Part shown: piece after piece, positions 1-9,689 of the stretch
Layout of the letters: every line of letters starts with the position of its first letter
Numbering within the stretch: the first letter of the stretch is position 1
Origin: Onishia niordana
GTDB lineage: Bacteria; Pseudomonadota; Gammaproteobacteria; Pseudomonadales; Halomonadaceae
Length of the DNA: 64,000 nucleotides
Direction: 5' to 3'
Assembly: GCF_004798965.1 (NCBI RefSeq)
Contig: NZ_SDSD01000003.1
Coordinates: forward strand, 248,001 to 312,000
Notes under the pieces: generated by a model
What the model was told of the DNA's origin: nothing
The model's database searches: none
Seen by the model: only the letters and a program-made list of their open reading frames with translations
Program-made: the position numbers and the translations under genes

Positions 1-567
1 GGCAGGTGCGAAAACGGCCACAAGGCTTCCGACCGCGTGCCAAGAACCTCCCGTTAGTCGCATCACGGCCTGATGAACGCTGGGCAACGGATCTCACGCA
101 CGTGTGGTGCGGCAAGAATTGGCGGGCCAGCCTGGCGGTGATAATCGACTGCTATACGCGCGTGATCCTCGGCTGGCGATTTATTGGACAATGGCAGCAG
201 CAAGACCGCTGAGGCCGCGCTGGATGAAGCGTTGATCTATCGGCTTGGGAAGCTGGGTCGCGTTCAGTAACCATTAGCCCTCCGGTCAGATAACGGGCTC
301 GTTTTCAGCAGTCGCCACTATACGGGTACGGTGAGGGCCTATGGCCTCAAGCAGGAATTCACGACGCCGTATACACCGGAGCAGAACGGGCTAATCGAGC
401 GCTTCTTCCGTTCCTTGAAGGAGGAGTGCATCTGGCTTCATTGCCTCGAATCACTAGGTCAAGCAAGGGGCGTAATTGATAGCTGGATCCGGTACTACAA
501 CGAAGAGCGGCCACATCAGTCTTTGGGCTATGCGGCGCCCCGCACACATCTCGCATTAACTGGATGA
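1..567 (+). pseudogene. IS3-family transposase (OrfB) remnant
   Basis: Decayed integrase-core (rve, DDE) transposase of the IS3 group; the 5' end lies outside the window. The first piece (6-212) carries RWATDLTHVW and the DxYTR strand with the first catalytic Asp. The second (about 214-567) carries RSDNG, the YTPEQNG/IERFFRSLKEE helix with the catalytic Glu, and the family-typical tail YNEERPHQSLGY. The pieces are in different frames, and the second frame has a stop at 268-270, so no functional transposase can be made. It abuts a second decayed IS at its 3' side. Identification as IS3-type is firm from the motifs; the subgroup is not assigned. Confidence 0.85.
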
Positions 568-615
568 AGTGTGCAGAAACCTGGGGCCATAACACCTATA
601 CTCACACTATCTCTT

Positions 616-1696
616 ATGCACCATTTATCGATTGTTCCCGACTTCCGCCAGGCTTGGAAAGTGCATCATCAGCTGTCGGATATTCTGTTTCTAACCGTCT
701 TTGCGGTGATCTGTGGTGACGAAGGCTGGGACGAAATCGGGGATTTTGGTCACGCAAAGCTGGATTTTCTTAGCCAGTACGGCGATTTTGGTGCCGGTGT
801 GTCCAGTTACGACGCCATGGCTCGGATGATGGCCCTGGTGAGTGCCGAGCAATTGTAGGCAGCCTTTGCTGAGTAGATTAAGGCTTGCCATGACATCACC
901 GATGGGCAGTGGTGGCCATTGATGGCAAGACACTGCGAGGCTCTTATTGCCGAGGAAAGGGGAAGGGTGCCATCTACATAGTCGGCGCCTTCAGTGCGGC
1001 CAATGGGGTAGTTTTGGGGCATGTAAAGACGGCCGAGAAGTCCAACGAGGTTACGGCCATTCTTGAGCTGCTCAAGCTACTGAATCTTCAGGGCTGTCTG
1101 GTAACGATTGATGCCATGAGTTGCCAGAAGAAGAATGTCACTCAAGTCCTGCAGAAGGGCTCCGATCACCTGTTATCTGTGAAAGAAAATCAGACGGCCT
1201 TGTCTGATGCCTTCGAGGTTGCATTTTTGATAGCCGAGGTGGTCAACTTCGTTGGGGATAGACCTATGTCACAAATGAGAAGAATCGGGGCAGGAAAGAG
1301 ACACGGCATCACATCGTTAGTGGGATTACTGGAGACTTTCAGGAGTTTAGATACGAGTGGCCTGGATTGAAAACGGTGAGTGTCGTCATGCACTTCCGCT
1401 AGGAAGGGGACGACTTACCAGAGGCTCCGATGATCCGCTACTATATCAGCTCCGCCGGGCTCAGCGCCAAAAAGCTGGCCGAAGCGGCCCTCCAGAATTG
1501 GTTTGTTGAGAATAAGTTTTACTGGCCTCTGGACGTTGCTCTCCGTGAAGATGCTTGCAAAATTCACCGGAGACAGGCGGTGGAAAATCTTGCCAGGATC
1601 TGGCATATCGGGCTGAATTGCCTGAAAGGGGAGAAGCTTTTCAAGGGCGGAGTTGGGCGAAATTGGGCGGAAATAGAAGAAAGCAGCGCCGGATGA
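616..1696 (+). pseudogene. ISAs1-family transposase remnant
   Basis: Broken transposase of the ISAs1 (H-repeat-associated) family. Three pieces in three frames give the family order: an N-terminal domain (about 616-858, HLSIVPDFRQ and DEGWDEIGDFG), a central DDE part (909-1370, VAIDGKTLRGS, VTIDAMSCQK, HLLSVKENQ) and a C-terminal part (1430-1696, RYYISS, VENKFYWPLDV, ending with NLARIWHIGLNCLK). At least two frame changes and a stop at 856-858 separate them. It follows directly after the IS3 remnant, so the left edge of the window is an old insertion hot spot beside polysaccharide genes. Family assignment is confident; insertion ends were not resolved. Confidence 0.85.
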
Positions 1697-1942
1697 CACC
1701 TACCTGGCAGACATTCTCGCGGTGTAGGTTTTTTCATGCGTTTTCCCTGAGTCGTGAAGCCGTAGGAGCTTGGTGAGTAGAATGGAGCTCCGGCTCTCTG
1801 CCATGATAAAAGCGATGGTGTTGGAGCTGTCTTTCACCGCCGGAGCGAGGGTTTAGCATGGCATATTGCCTGCGACATCCTGATAACAAGAGCGTTCGAT
1901 ACGCCACAAGTACATCTTAAGGTAATTAGGAAGAGAGATAGC

Positions 1943-3286
1943 GTGAAGATCACAATCTTTGGTACAGGGTACGTAGGCCTGGTTACCGGCACCTGCCTGG
2001 CCGATGTGGGCCATGACGTCATGTGCATGGACGTGGATGCCGACAAGATCGCGCGCCTCCATCAAGGTGACATTCCGATCTATGAGCCCGGTCTTGAGGC
2101 GATGGTATCCACCAACGTGGCATCGGGTCGGCTGCGCTTCACCACGGACGCGGCGACGGCTGTGACGCATGGGGAATTGCAGTTCATTGCCGTTGGCACG
2201 CCGCCGGACGAAGATGGCAGCGCCGATCTTAAGTATGTGCTGGCGGTGGCCAAGACCATCGGTGAGCACATGGACGAGTCCAAGATCATCATCGATAAGT
2301 CCACCGTGCCGGTGGGAACGGCCGACCGTGTCCGTGAGACCGTTGCCAGTACCTTGGCTGAGCGGGGCCTGGAGATTGACTTCGATGTCTGCTCGAATCC
2401 GGAGTTTCTCAAGGAAGGCGCGGCCATCGAGGACTTCAGCGGCGGCGCCCGCATCGTGGTGGGGACCGACGCCGAACACGTCAAGACGCGGATGCGTGAA
2501 TGCTACGCTCCCTATAACCGCAACCATGAAAAGATGATATTCATGGATGTGCGGGCCGCCGAACTGACCAAGTACGCCGCCAACGCCATGCTGGCGACCA
2601 AGATCAGCTTCATGAACGAGATCGCCAATCTGGCCGAGCGGCTGGGCGCCGACGTCGAACAGGTACGCCAGGGCATCGGTAGCGATCCGCGCATCGGTTA
2701 TCACTTCATCTATCCGGGGTGTGGTTACGGCGGCTCCTGCTTCCCCAAGGATGTCCAGGCGCTGGCGCGTACCGCCAGTGAAGTCGACTACCCCGCGGAT
2801 CTCCTCAATGCCGTCGAGACCGTCAACCGTCGCCAGAAGAGCACCCTGTTTGCAAAACTCAATCAGGCCTTCGATGGTGACCTGGCCGGCAAGACCATCG
2901 CCCTGTGGGGGCTGTCGTTCAAGCCCAACACCGATGATATGCGCGATGCGCCGAGCCGCGACGTCATGGAAGCGCTGTGGGCCGCCGGTGCCAAGGTACA
3001 AGCCTACGACCCGGAGGCCATGAAGGAATGTCGGCGTATTTACGGTGATCGCGATGACCTGGTGCTGGTAGCCGACCGAATTCAGGCGGTGAAGGGCGCC
3101 GATGCGTTGGTGATTTGCACCGAGTGGAAGGAGTTCCGTGTCCTTGATTTCGATTGGTTAAAGGCGCAGCTCGCCATGCCGGTGGTGGTCGATGGTCGCA
3201 ACCTGTTTTCACCGAAGGCCGTCAAGGATGCTGGCCTGATGTACTATGCAGTTGGACGCGGAGAGTCAATAAAGGCATGGAAGTGA
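1943..3286 (+). CDS. ugd: UDP-glucose 6-dehydrogenase
   Basis: Oxidises UDP-glucose to UDP-glucuronate with two NAD+, supplying an acidic sugar for exopolysaccharide or capsule in the cytoplasm. The 447-aa protein starts with a Rossmann motif ([10 protein letters not shown]). It has the family's central domain, the catalytic cysteine (about residue 266) in [12 protein letters not shown], and the C-terminal UDP-binding domain with [16 protein letters not shown]. The length is normal for the family. The start is GTG at 1943 with AGGAAG about ten bases upstream. The next gene, a sugar transferase, overlaps its end by ten bases, so the two are translationally linked. Decayed mobile elements lie on both sides of the pair. 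Confidence 0.95.
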   Translation: MKITIFGTGYVGLVTGTCLADVGHDVMCMDVDADKIARLHQGDIPIYEPGLEAMVSTNVASGRLRFTTDAATAVTHGELQFIAVGTPPDEDGSADLKYVLAVAKTIGEHMDESKIIIDKSTVPVGTADRVRETVASTLAERGLEIDFDVCSNPEFLKEGAAIEDFSGGARIVVGTDAEHVKTRMRECYAPYNRNHEKMIFMDVRAAELTKYAANAMLATKISFMNEIANLAERLGADVEQVRQGIGSDPRIGYHFIYPGCGYGGSCFPKDVQALARTASEVDYPADLLNAVETVNRRQKSTLFAKLNQAFDGDLAGKTIALWGLSFKPNTDDMRDAPSRDVMEALWAAGAKVQAYDPEAMKECRRIYGDRDDLVLVADRIQAVKGADALVICTEWKEFRVLDFDWLKAQLAMPVVVDGRNLFSPKAVKDAGLMYYAVGRGESIKAWK

Positions 3287-4557
3287 CACAATCGTACGAA
3301 CGTCGCCACTCGCGGTGGTATGAGCAATTTCTGTTGGGCCTGCCTTTTCAACTGCTGGTGGGGCTGCCGCTGGTGATTGCTCTTCCAGCGCTCGAGCGTT
3401 GGGGCTGGGGGTTCTGGCATGTGATGCCTGATTATCGAGCCAATACCATTGTGGCCATTGGTTTGGCCTTTGTGGCCATCATGTTTTGCCTGCGGCGTTT
3501 TACTCGTTTTCCTGGTGTCCAGGTTGCGGCCTATATTGCTCCTACTGTTAGCCTGGCGTTTTTGGTCGTGGTGGCCATTCTCTTCTTTACGAGGGAAGGT
3601 TACACGCGCCAAGTGTTGTTTACGGGCTATTTAGCCTCGCTAATCTGGTTTTTTGCTGGCTACTTCATCGGAAGACGTTATCGGTGTTTGAAGATCGCAG
3701 TGGTACCGGTGGGGCATGCATTAAAGTTGCAGCCTTCACCTCATGTCGAGCTTCGCCAACTGCGCACACCAGAGCCAGATGGTACGCGATATGATGCCAT
3801 CGTGGCCGACCTGAGAAGTGATAGCCTTGGCGCAGAATGGGAAAAGTTCCTGGCGGAATGCACGCTTTGCCGTATTCCGGTGTACCATGTTCGCCAAATG
3901 CAGGAGTCGATTAGTGGTCGCGTCCGCATTGACCATCTATCGGAAAATGAGTTTGGCTCGTTGATGCCGTCTGCCATGTATTCAGGCGTCAAGCGCTGCT
4001 TTGATATCTTCGGGGCGCTGTTGCTGCTCCCTATTCTGACACCCATCATGCTTGTGACTGCTTTGGCGATCAGGAAGGACAGCCCCGGGCCTGCGTTGTT
4101 TTTGCAGCAACGCATGGGCTATCGCGGCAATCCATTTAAGGTGTTCAAGTTTCGCAGCATGTACATAGACCAGCGTGGCAAAGGCTTCACCGATGGGGAT
4201 GATGATCCTCGCATCACGCGGGTCGGCAGGGTGATCCGCAAATATCGCTTGGATGAACTGCCTCAGTTGTTCAATGTGCTGAAAGGCGAGATGAGCTTTA
4301 TCGGACCGCGTCCGGAATCCATGCAGCTTTCGGAATGGTACGAACGTGATGTGCCTTTTTTCCGTTATCGCCATGTGGTGAGGCCTGGTATATCGGGTTG
4401 GGCCCAAGTCGAACAGGGTTACGCGGCTGAGGTCGATGGGATGATCACTAAGCTGCAATATGACTTCTATTATATTAAGCACTTCTCACTGTGGCTCGAT
4501 ATTTTGGTGCTGTTCAAGACGATAAAAACGGTGTTTACCGGTCATGGTGCAAGGTGA
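3277..4557 (+). CDS. Polyprenyl-phosphate sugar phosphotransferase (WbaP/WcaJ-like)
   Basis: Membrane enzyme that transfers a hexose-1-phosphate from a UDP-sugar to undecaprenyl phosphate, the first step of exopolysaccharide or O-antigen repeat assembly. I place the start at ATG 3277, inside the end of ugd (426 aa); longer starts would run deep into ugd. Residues 1-150 hold about four to five hydrophobic segments. A soluble linker follows, then a bacterial sugar transferase domain from about residue 235 with [18 protein letters not shown], the acidic [10 protein letters not shown] segment, IGPRPE and [10 protein letters not shown]. Family is clear; the sugar is not, though coupling to ugd suggests a glucose or uronic-acid-containing polymer. 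Confidence 0.9.
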   Translation: MEVTQSYERRHSRWYEQFLLGLPFQLLVGLPLVIALPALERWGWGFWHVMPDYRANTIVAIGLAFVAIMFCLRRFTRFPGVQVAAYIAPTVSLAFLVVVAILFFTREGYTRQVLFTGYLASLIWFFAGYFIGRRYRCLKIAVVPVGHALKLQPSPHVELRQLRTPEPDGTRYDAIVADLRSDSLGAEWEKFLAECTLCRIPVYHVRQMQESISGRVRIDHLSENEFGSLMPSAMYSGVKRCFDIFGALLLLPILTPIMLVTALAIRKDSPGPALFLQQRMGYRGNPFKVFKFRSMYIDQRGKGFTDGDDDPRITRVGRVIRKYRLDELPQLFNVLKGEMSFIGPRPESMQLSEWYERDVPFFRYRHVVRPGISGWAQVEQGYAAEVDGMITKLQYDFYYIKHFSLWLDILVLFKTIKTVFTGHGAR

Positions 4558-4664
4558 TGTTGCTCATGTGAGATATGGATTGGTAGAAGGGGGGCTTGCT
4601 CCCTAGCTTATGCACATTAGTGTAAGGCGTGCACAGAGTGAGCCTTGAGCTCGTGCCATCATTT

Positions 4665-4700
4665 CAGTAGCCCGGCCTTTGCGCCGGGCTACTGCGTTTT
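4665..4700 (+). terminator. Rho-independent terminator after the sugar transferase
   Basis: A perfect 12-bp stem (CAGTAGCCCGGC paired with GCCGGGCTACTG) with a six-base loop is followed by CGTTTT. It lies about 110 bases after the sugar transferase stop and probably ends the ugd transcript. Confidence 0.8.
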
Positions 4701-4729
4701 GGGGCCTATCATCCAGTTAACCCCCCCCC

Positions 4730-4858
4730 CCCGGCACTGCCTTCGAAATCGTCGGCGATGCGGATATAGCGTTCGAAGGTATTTTGACTACGATGCCCGC
4801 TGACCCGCCTGATTTGAATATTGCTTTTGCCCCGTAAATGTGAAGTGATGTAATGACC
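4730..4858 (-). pseudogene. Tyrosine recombinase C-terminal fragment
   Basis: On the minus strand one frame reads HYITSHLRGK, then RRVSGHRSQNTFERYIRI and ADDFEG. The SGHRS...T..RY pattern is the last catalytic segment (histidine box and nucleophilic tyrosine) of phage or transposon tyrosine integrases. No upstream part of such a protein is present nearby, so this is a truncated remnant of about 40 residues. It suggests the neighbouring polysaccharide pair was once next to an integrated element. The reading is by eye and short, hence moderate confidence. Confidence 0.55.
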
Positions 4859-4866
4859 CCCTCCAG

Positions 4867-5012
4867 GGCTGCACGACCGGGCTGCTGCTTACCGATGTGT
4901 TCACCCGCTAGCAGGTGCGTAGCACCGATGACGTGGATCTGATTATCAGCGTCATGACATGCGCGCACCTGCACCGCTTTAGGGAAGCGTTGAAGGCCAT
5001 GAGATTCCCAGC
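4867..5012 (+). pseudogene. Nucleotidyltransferase-like fragment (AbiEii-like?)
   Basis: One plus-strand frame reads TGLLLTDVFTR, an in-frame TAG at 4909-4911, then QVRSTDDVDLIISV and HRFREALKAMRF. The spacing of STDDVDLII before a helix ending in a GF-like turn resembles the D-x-D core of nucleotidyltransferases such as the AbiEii or AbiGii toxin family. There is no start, and the frame is broken. This is a low-certainty resemblance to a family seen in toxin-antitoxin or abortive infection loci; it could also be an unrelated chance reading. Confidence 0.3.
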
Positions 5013-5022
5013 GATGAAAAGC

Positions 5023-5148
5023 CTATTTTGCCTTATGCCCTAGAACATCAGTTTCGCCTTTCTTTGATTGCTTGGCGGCTTTCTTTTCCTTTGCGGTTAA
5101 AAGCGGTTTCTTTTTACTATCTCTTTTTTTGTCCTGCCCTTTGCTCAT
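5023..5148 (-). CDS. Small lysine-rich protein (41 aa)
   Basis: A 41-aa reading frame with 16 lysines, beginning MSKGQDKKRDSKKKP and continuing LTAKEKKAAKQ. I recall similar short lysine-rich hypothetical proteins in several gammaproteobacteria, but no function is known to me. An AGGTAA-like ribosome site lies about six bases upstream of ATG at 5148. It is probably cytosolic, highly basic and disordered, so nucleic-acid binding is possible but not shown. It stands alone between fragments of mobile elements. The conserved-looking start and ribosome site argue for a real gene. Confidence 0.6.
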   Translation of the reverse strand: MSKGQDKKRDSKKKPLLTAKEKKAAKQSKKGETDVLGHKAK

Positions 5149-5690
5149 TATCTTTACCTACATTCGTAATTGCGTGAGCCTGAAGTTGGTTTGAGCCAAC
5201 CTGAGGGTTTTTTCCTAGGCATCGACAGCTTCGCTTTCGATGCGTAGAAATGCCAGTATGATCCTGATTACGAACAACTGAAAGCGTTTATTATATTTTG
5301 TAAGCGTAGGTTTGTGTTATTTTTTATTTTTCCGTATTGCTATGATCTATATGGAGAAAGTATTTAAGTAGGCCGGCTTAGGCCCCGCTGTCAGGTTAGT
5401 TGGAAACTCAGTGGCCGTCAGATTCTGAAGTGGACCCCATTCACTGGACCATCTGACAGGCGAGCTAAGCTTTGACCGGGTTGTTATCGGGCGTCAGGCC
5501 GCTTGGATCAGTGGTTGACCGAAGTACACCTCATCGGGTGTTGCAGCGCCCAGGCCCTGATGGGGCCGTCCCTTGTTGAACCACCGATTGAGTTCGTCGA
5601 CACCCGTTCCCCATAGAATTACTCATCTATGCTGTAGCCAGGCATGTGGCCTAAATCATTTTTTCGCTTCACAGCCATGGAGTTTGCATT
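5149..5690. other. AT-rich spacer and IS tail
   Basis: Between the small lysine-rich gene and the deacetylase pseudogene. The first 220 bases are AT-rich (around 5280-5350) and could hold promoters. The rest contains an IS3-type tail on the minus strand. No intact gene is seen. Confidence 0.6.
5425..5601 (-). pseudogene. IS3-family transposase C-terminal remnant
   Basis: The minus strand from 5601 to 5494 reads VDELNRWFNKGRPHQGLGA followed by TPDEVYFGQPL and a stop. This is the signature tail of IS3-family OrfB (YN..RPHQ.LG). Past the stop the sequence continues to a likely element end near 5425 with TGGGGTCCACTTCAG. It is a different copy from the remnant at the window start, since the tail sequence differs. 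Only about 36 residues remain. Confidence 0.65.
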
Positions 5691-6833
5691 GTGGCCGACG
5701 AGAACAGCGTGATCGCCTTCTATGACGAGCGGATGCTGGCCCATGAACCGGATATCGAGGTGCCTTTCCTGCCGGGGCGCATGGACGATCGTATCCGTTC
5801 ACTGTTGGTGGGACTGGGCGTTCCCTGGAAATATCCGGAACATCCCGCCAGGCTCACGGCTATCCGGCACTTTCTGGAACTCGAGCCGGTTCCCGGCGTG
5901 ACTTTCGAATCGGGCATGGCGGCGACGCAGGAGCAGTTGGGGCGCGTCCACACCAACTCTTACCTGGACAGTATTTACCAACTGCGCGGAGAAAGCGCCT
6001 GGCTGGACGACGATACCACGGCCGTCTCCCCCGGCAGCGTCGATGCCGCCGAGGTGGCCGCCGGCACGGCGATCGTCGCCGTCGAGGCGGTGGTAGAGGG
6101 GAGGGCCGAGAGCAGCTTCGCGCTGGTAAGACCCCCCGGTCACCACGCCGAACCGGTGCGCGCCCGTGGCTTCTGCCTGTTCAACAACGTGGCGGTGGCG
6201 GCCGCCCATGCCCAGGCGGCGCTGGGCTGCCAGCGAATCATGATCGTCGATTGGGATGCCCATCATGGGAACGGTACCCAGGACATCTTCTGGGCCGATC
6301 CGGATGTGCTTTTCTTCGATATCCACCGTGCCTCTCCCTTCTATCCCGGCACAGGGAGTCTCGCGGAGGTCGGGGTGGGCCTAGGGGAAGGCACCAATGT
6401 CAATGTTCCCTTGCCTGCCGATGCCGACGACGCCGCCTATCTCAAGGCCTTTCGCGAGATCCTGATACCTGCAGCCGAATAGTTCCGTCCCGACCTGATC
6501 CTGGTTTCTACAGGCTTCGATCCCCACACCCATGACCTGGCGCTGAATGTTTCCTATGACGGCTTTGCCGCCATGACCGGCATCCTGCAGAGCCTGGCAC
6601 GCCAGCAATGCGGGGGAAGGCTGGTCTTCGTACTGGAAGGCGGCTACAACCTGATCTCACTGTCACGCGGTGTAAGGACGGTGCTGCAGGTGCTGGCCGG
6701 CGATGTGCCGGCGGAACCTGGCCAGCGTGGCATCGCCGAAGTCGAGGCCGCGGCGGACTTCCATCGCGGTGCCTTCGTCACCGAAGCGGATGCTTCAGTT
6801 GCTCTACCCCGCACCGGTCAGGACGGGCCATAA
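5691..6833 (+). pseudogene. Histone deacetylase-like amidohydrolase, interrupted by in-frame TAG
   Basis: Zinc amidohydrolase of the histone deacetylase/acetylpolyamine amidohydrolase superfamily, expected to remove acetyl groups from polyamines or proteins. The frame opens at GTG 5691 (GGAG about eight bases upstream) and runs 263 codons to TAG at 6480-6482, then continues in the same frame to 6833. Before the stop it has RPPGHHAEP, DWDAHHGNGTQ and FFDIH; after it, VSTGFDPH (third zinc ligand) and EGGYN. The stop falls at ...PAAE*FRPDLI, where relatives usually have glutamine, so a single CAG-to-TAG change explains it. The upstream ORF alone lacks a zinc ligand and should be inactive. A sequencing error is possible. 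Confidence 0.85.
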
Positions 6834-7054
6834 TGCACACATGAGCTAAATAGCCTCATCGCTTGCCTTGCCACTCGAGCACGAGCCGGTCATGGACATC
6901 GCGTGCCCAGGTACCGAGCGGGCATCCCTTGCGATTCAGTATCCGACACAGCTACCCGGCCCGTGTATGTTGGGTGATCCTGTGTGAGGACGATGTGACC
7001 TTGCGGATCGGTAGCCCGTGGCTGGGTGAAATACCCAAAGGGGAGGAGCATGGG

Positions 7055-7504
7055 ATGGGCGTAACACTGAAGAGCATCACCCGCGAGAACTTCGAGGCCG
7101 TCATTGCCCTGGAGGTAGCGACATCACAGCGTGACTATGTCGCTGACAACCTGTACTCCATTGCCGAATCGAGCTTCCATCCGACCTATCAGCCTCGCGC
7201 CATCTATTGGGGCGGCGAAGTGGTCGGCTTTCTCATGTACGAATCCTTTCACCACAACGAACGGCCGCCGGTCTACAACATCTTCCGTCTCATGGTCGAT
7301 CGACGCTATCAGGGAAGAGGCATCGGGCACAGCGCCATGCAGTGTGTGCTGGACGAGATCAAGGCACAGGGCCCCTTCGAGAGAATCGCGATCTGCTATG
7401 TGTCTACCAACCAGGTCGCCCGGGACTTCTACGCCAGTCTCGGCTTCCAAGAGACAGGAATGAGCGAGGAAACCGATGAGGTCATCGCCGAGATCCGGGG
7501 TTGA
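7055..7504 (+). CDS. GNAT N-acetyltransferase, polyamine acetyltransferase-like
   Basis: A 149-aa GNAT-fold enzyme that should transfer acetyl from acetyl-CoA to an amine. The start is ATG 7055, preceded by GGGGAGG at a good distance; a longer frame from 6863 lacks such a site. It shows the acetyl-CoA loop RRYQGRGIGHSAM and the C-terminal STNQVARDFYASLGF typical of the family. Residues such as YNIFRLMVD and the N-terminal arrangement resemble diamine/spermidine acetyltransferases of the BltD/PaiA type, an assignment made by eye. It lies 220 bases after a broken deacetylase of the acetylpolyamine type, so the two may once have been opposite arms of one acetylation cycle. Confidence 0.8.
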   Translation: MGVTLKSITRENFEAVIALEVATSQRDYVADNLYSIAESSFHPTYQPRAIYWGGEVVGFLMYESFHHNERPPVYNIFRLMVDRRYQGRGIGHSAMQCVLDEIKAQGPFERIAICYVSTNQVARDFYASLGFQETGMSEETDEVIAEIRG

Positions 7505-7776
7505 CGAGGGCCGCATCCTGTATGCCCGCTGCGCCCTGGGTTTCGTCACTAGCTCTAGGGTTCTTGTGCAGCATCTTGAATCAGATTCTTGCCGGAATAC
7601 TCTGGTTTTACGAGAGAACACCATTCGTGATCTTGGTTCCTGGATTGTGTGATTGACAAGCCAGCTCAATTGAACGTTTCCCGAAGCCACTGACGTATAA
7701 GTGGTCTATACCTACTAATACGTCAGCCGGCATCTCGCTCGGGGAAGTGTCGGGTCAATCGAAACGGAGACGCACG

Positions 7777-8184
7777 ATGGTCAGACTCGCAACATATCTT
7801 TGGATTACGCTTTTTCTCTCATCCCACGCAATGGCGCAAGATCGAAACTTTGTTTACACCGAAAAGTGGGAGCGAGCCAACACGCTCATGCGTATCTGTA
7901 CCACAGAGCAATTTGAGCAAGATGGGAAGCTTCACTTCAGGGCGATCTCCATGGGTACCGTGAAGATGATGAGAGAAAGGGCGAAGGAGATGGGGTTTTC
8001 GAGCGGGAATTGCGGGATTCCAGCTAAACAAAGCTACGATGAGATGGGTGTCATGCTTTTCACTATGGGAATGGCAGTCCTTTATCTCACCGCCGATGAG
8101 ATTGAAGAGTTTAGGAAAGTTAATGAAGAGACCGGAAGGATCGAAGACTTCGATGTTTCTGAAACCTGGCCACCGAGTGGTTGA
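7777..8184 (+). CDS. Exported protein of unknown function
   Basis: A 135-aa protein with a clear signal peptide: MVRLATYLWITLFLSSHAMA with probable cleavage before QDRNF. The mature part is about 115 residues, contains two cysteines (in MRICTTEQF and NCGIP), and is otherwise helix-rich and acidic at the end. ATG 7777 is preferred because ACGGAGA lies seven bases before it and the signal peptide starts right there; a GTG at 7747 would add ten polar residues. I do not recognise the family. It stands alone, with no operon partner. Confidence 0.65.
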   Translation: MVRLATYLWITLFLSSHAMAQDRNFVYTEKWERANTLMRICTTEQFEQDGKLHFRAISMGTVKMMRERAKEMGFSSGNCGIPAKQSYDEMGVMLFTMGMAVLYLTADEIEEFRKVNEETGRIEDFDVSETWPPSG

Positions 8185-8639
8185 TCACTTCATAGCCACT
8201 GAAGTATGAAGATCACGTGCGGGCACATCGTTCGATAGAGGTTCCCCAACTACTCAGCTATGGCTCTGCTGACGGCCCGATCTTGGGCCTCAGAGCCCTA
8301 CAGACAGCATCGCTATAGTGACCATCCCTTCCACCGAGAGCACCTAGATACGGACCTCTCTGCCGGTGAAGGGTGATGCTGGCAAGGCGGCTGATGCAGT
8401 CTGCACCGGCAATGCTACAAAGTTTGGCTCCGTCGGTAAGGGGCTCTGGCATTTGGCCTTATGAATTCCAGGCCTAGACGAAATACCCCGTCACCTGGTG
8501 GCCATTCATTTTTCTTCTAGAGATTAGCTTCTGAATGAATTTGGCTCATCTTTATGGCGGGAATTCTTCATTGGTGGTGGAGGCTAAAGTGCTGACAAAA
8601 TGCAGCCAGTTGAAGACACATCCCCCCTTGGAGGCATTC
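8185..8639. other. Intergenic region, nothing recognised
   Basis: About 450 bases between the exported protein and the methyltransferase. Short frames on both strands have no ribosome sites or recognisable motifs. The last 120 bases presumably carry the promoter of the downstream gene; no clear operator or hairpin was seen. Confidence 0.5.
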
Positions 8640-9689
8640 ATGGCACACGATCTGATTACTCAACGACTCGACCAGGGTCCCCTCATTTGTGCCGAGGGTT
8701 TTCTGTTCGAGCTCGAACGGCGCGGCTATCTCTCTGCCGGTGAGTTTGTACCCGAAGTGGCGCTGCTGCGCCCGGATGCATTGGAAGCGCTACATCGCGA
8801 TTTTCAGCATGCGGGGTCAGATGTTGTTCAGGCCTTCACCTACAACGGCCACCGCGAAAAAATGAGGGTGATCGGCAAGGAAGACCTGCTGGAACCGCTG
8901 AACCGGGCTGCCCTGAAGATTGCTCGCAAGGTGGCCGATGAAAAGCCCGGTAACCTGATGGCCGGCAATATTTCCAACAGCAACGTCTGGGATCCTGAAG
9001 ACCCGGCCTCCCAGGAGAGCGTCCGCGCCATGTTCGACGAGATGGTGCAATGGGCCGTCGAGGAAGGCGCGGACTTCATCATCGCAGAAACCTTCTACTA
9101 TGCCGGAGAAGCCAAAGCGGCGCTGGAAGCGATCAAGGCCAAAGGATTGCCTGCCGTCGTCACCCTGGCGCCGATGGCTGAGAATCGCATGATCGATGGC
9201 CCCGGCATCGTGGAGACCTGTGTCGCGCTTGAGCAGCAGGGAGCCAGCGTGGTCGGTCTAAATTGCTTCAGAGGACCGGATACCATGTTGCCATGGATCC
9301 AGCAGGTCCGTGATGCGGTTACCTGCCATGTGGCGGCGCTGCCTGTGACCTATCGCACCACCGAGCAGGAGCCGACCTTCTTCAATCTCTCCGACGATCA
9401 GGGGTGCGGCTGCCCATCTCCACACGGACGTCCTTTCCCGACTGCCCTGGATCCGCTGTTCTGCAACCGCTATGAACTCGGTGCCTTTGCTCGTAATGCT
9501 TATGCTCAGGGAGTCAACTATCTCGGCGTCTGCTGCGGCGCATCGCCGATGCACGTGCGTGAGGTGGCCATGGCAGTGGGGCGCGAACCGGAAGCCGCCC
9601 AATTTGCAGAGCGCATGGAGAACCACTTTATGTACGGCACCCACGATCGCTTGCCGGACCATATTGCCGCTCTGGGTGAAAAAGCCTGA
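8640..9689 (+). CDS. Betaine-homocysteine S-methyltransferase-like protein
   Basis: Zinc-dependent homocysteine methyltransferase of 349 aa. It would move a methyl group from glycine betaine to homocysteine, giving dimethylglycine and methionine, in the cytoplasm. The three zinc ligands are visible: Cys in VGLNCFRG and the CysCys pair in LGVCCGAS near the C-terminus. N-terminal ICAEGFLFELERRGYL and VQAFTYNGHREKM match the BHMT group more than the cobalamin MetH group. ATG 8640 has GGAGG seven bases upstream; the longer frame from 8535 adds 35 residues without family similarity. Salt-tolerant bacteria use betaine as osmolyte, so this fits the organism. Confidence 0.85.
   Translation: MAHDLITQRLDQGPLICAEGFLFELERRGYLSAGEFVPEVALLRPDALEALHRDFQHAGSDVVQAFTYNGHREKMRVIGKEDLLEPLNRAALKIARKVADEKPGNLMAGNISNSNVWDPEDPASQESVRAMFDEMVQWAVEEGADFIIAETFYYAGEAKAALEAIKAKGLPAVVTLAPMAENRMIDGPGIVETCVALEQQGASVVGLNCFRGPDTMLPWIQQVRDAVTCHVAALPVTYRTTEQEPTFFNLSDDQGCGCPSPHGRPFPTALDPLFCNRYELGAFARNAYAQGVNYLGVCCGASPMHVREVAMAVGREPEAAQFAERMENHFMYGTHDRLPDHIAALGEKA

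Larger units (their letters stand above)
4558..5022. other. Gene-poor stretch with terminator and gene fragments
   Basis: No intact gene. It holds the terminator of the sugar transferase gene (4665-4700), a run of twelve C (4721-4732), a minus-strand integrase tail and a plus-strand nucleotidyltransferase-like fragment. The mixture of fragments in both orientations marks this as the scar of one or more lost mobile elements. Confidence 0.7.

Noticed and set aside
1853..3001. 382-codon minus-strand frame opposite ugd
   Set aside because: Pure shadow of ugd third-position GC bias; no protein-like motifs.
6863..7054. N-terminal extension of the GNAT gene
   Set aside because: Residues before Met at 7055 show no family similarity, and a strong ribosome site lies directly before 7055.
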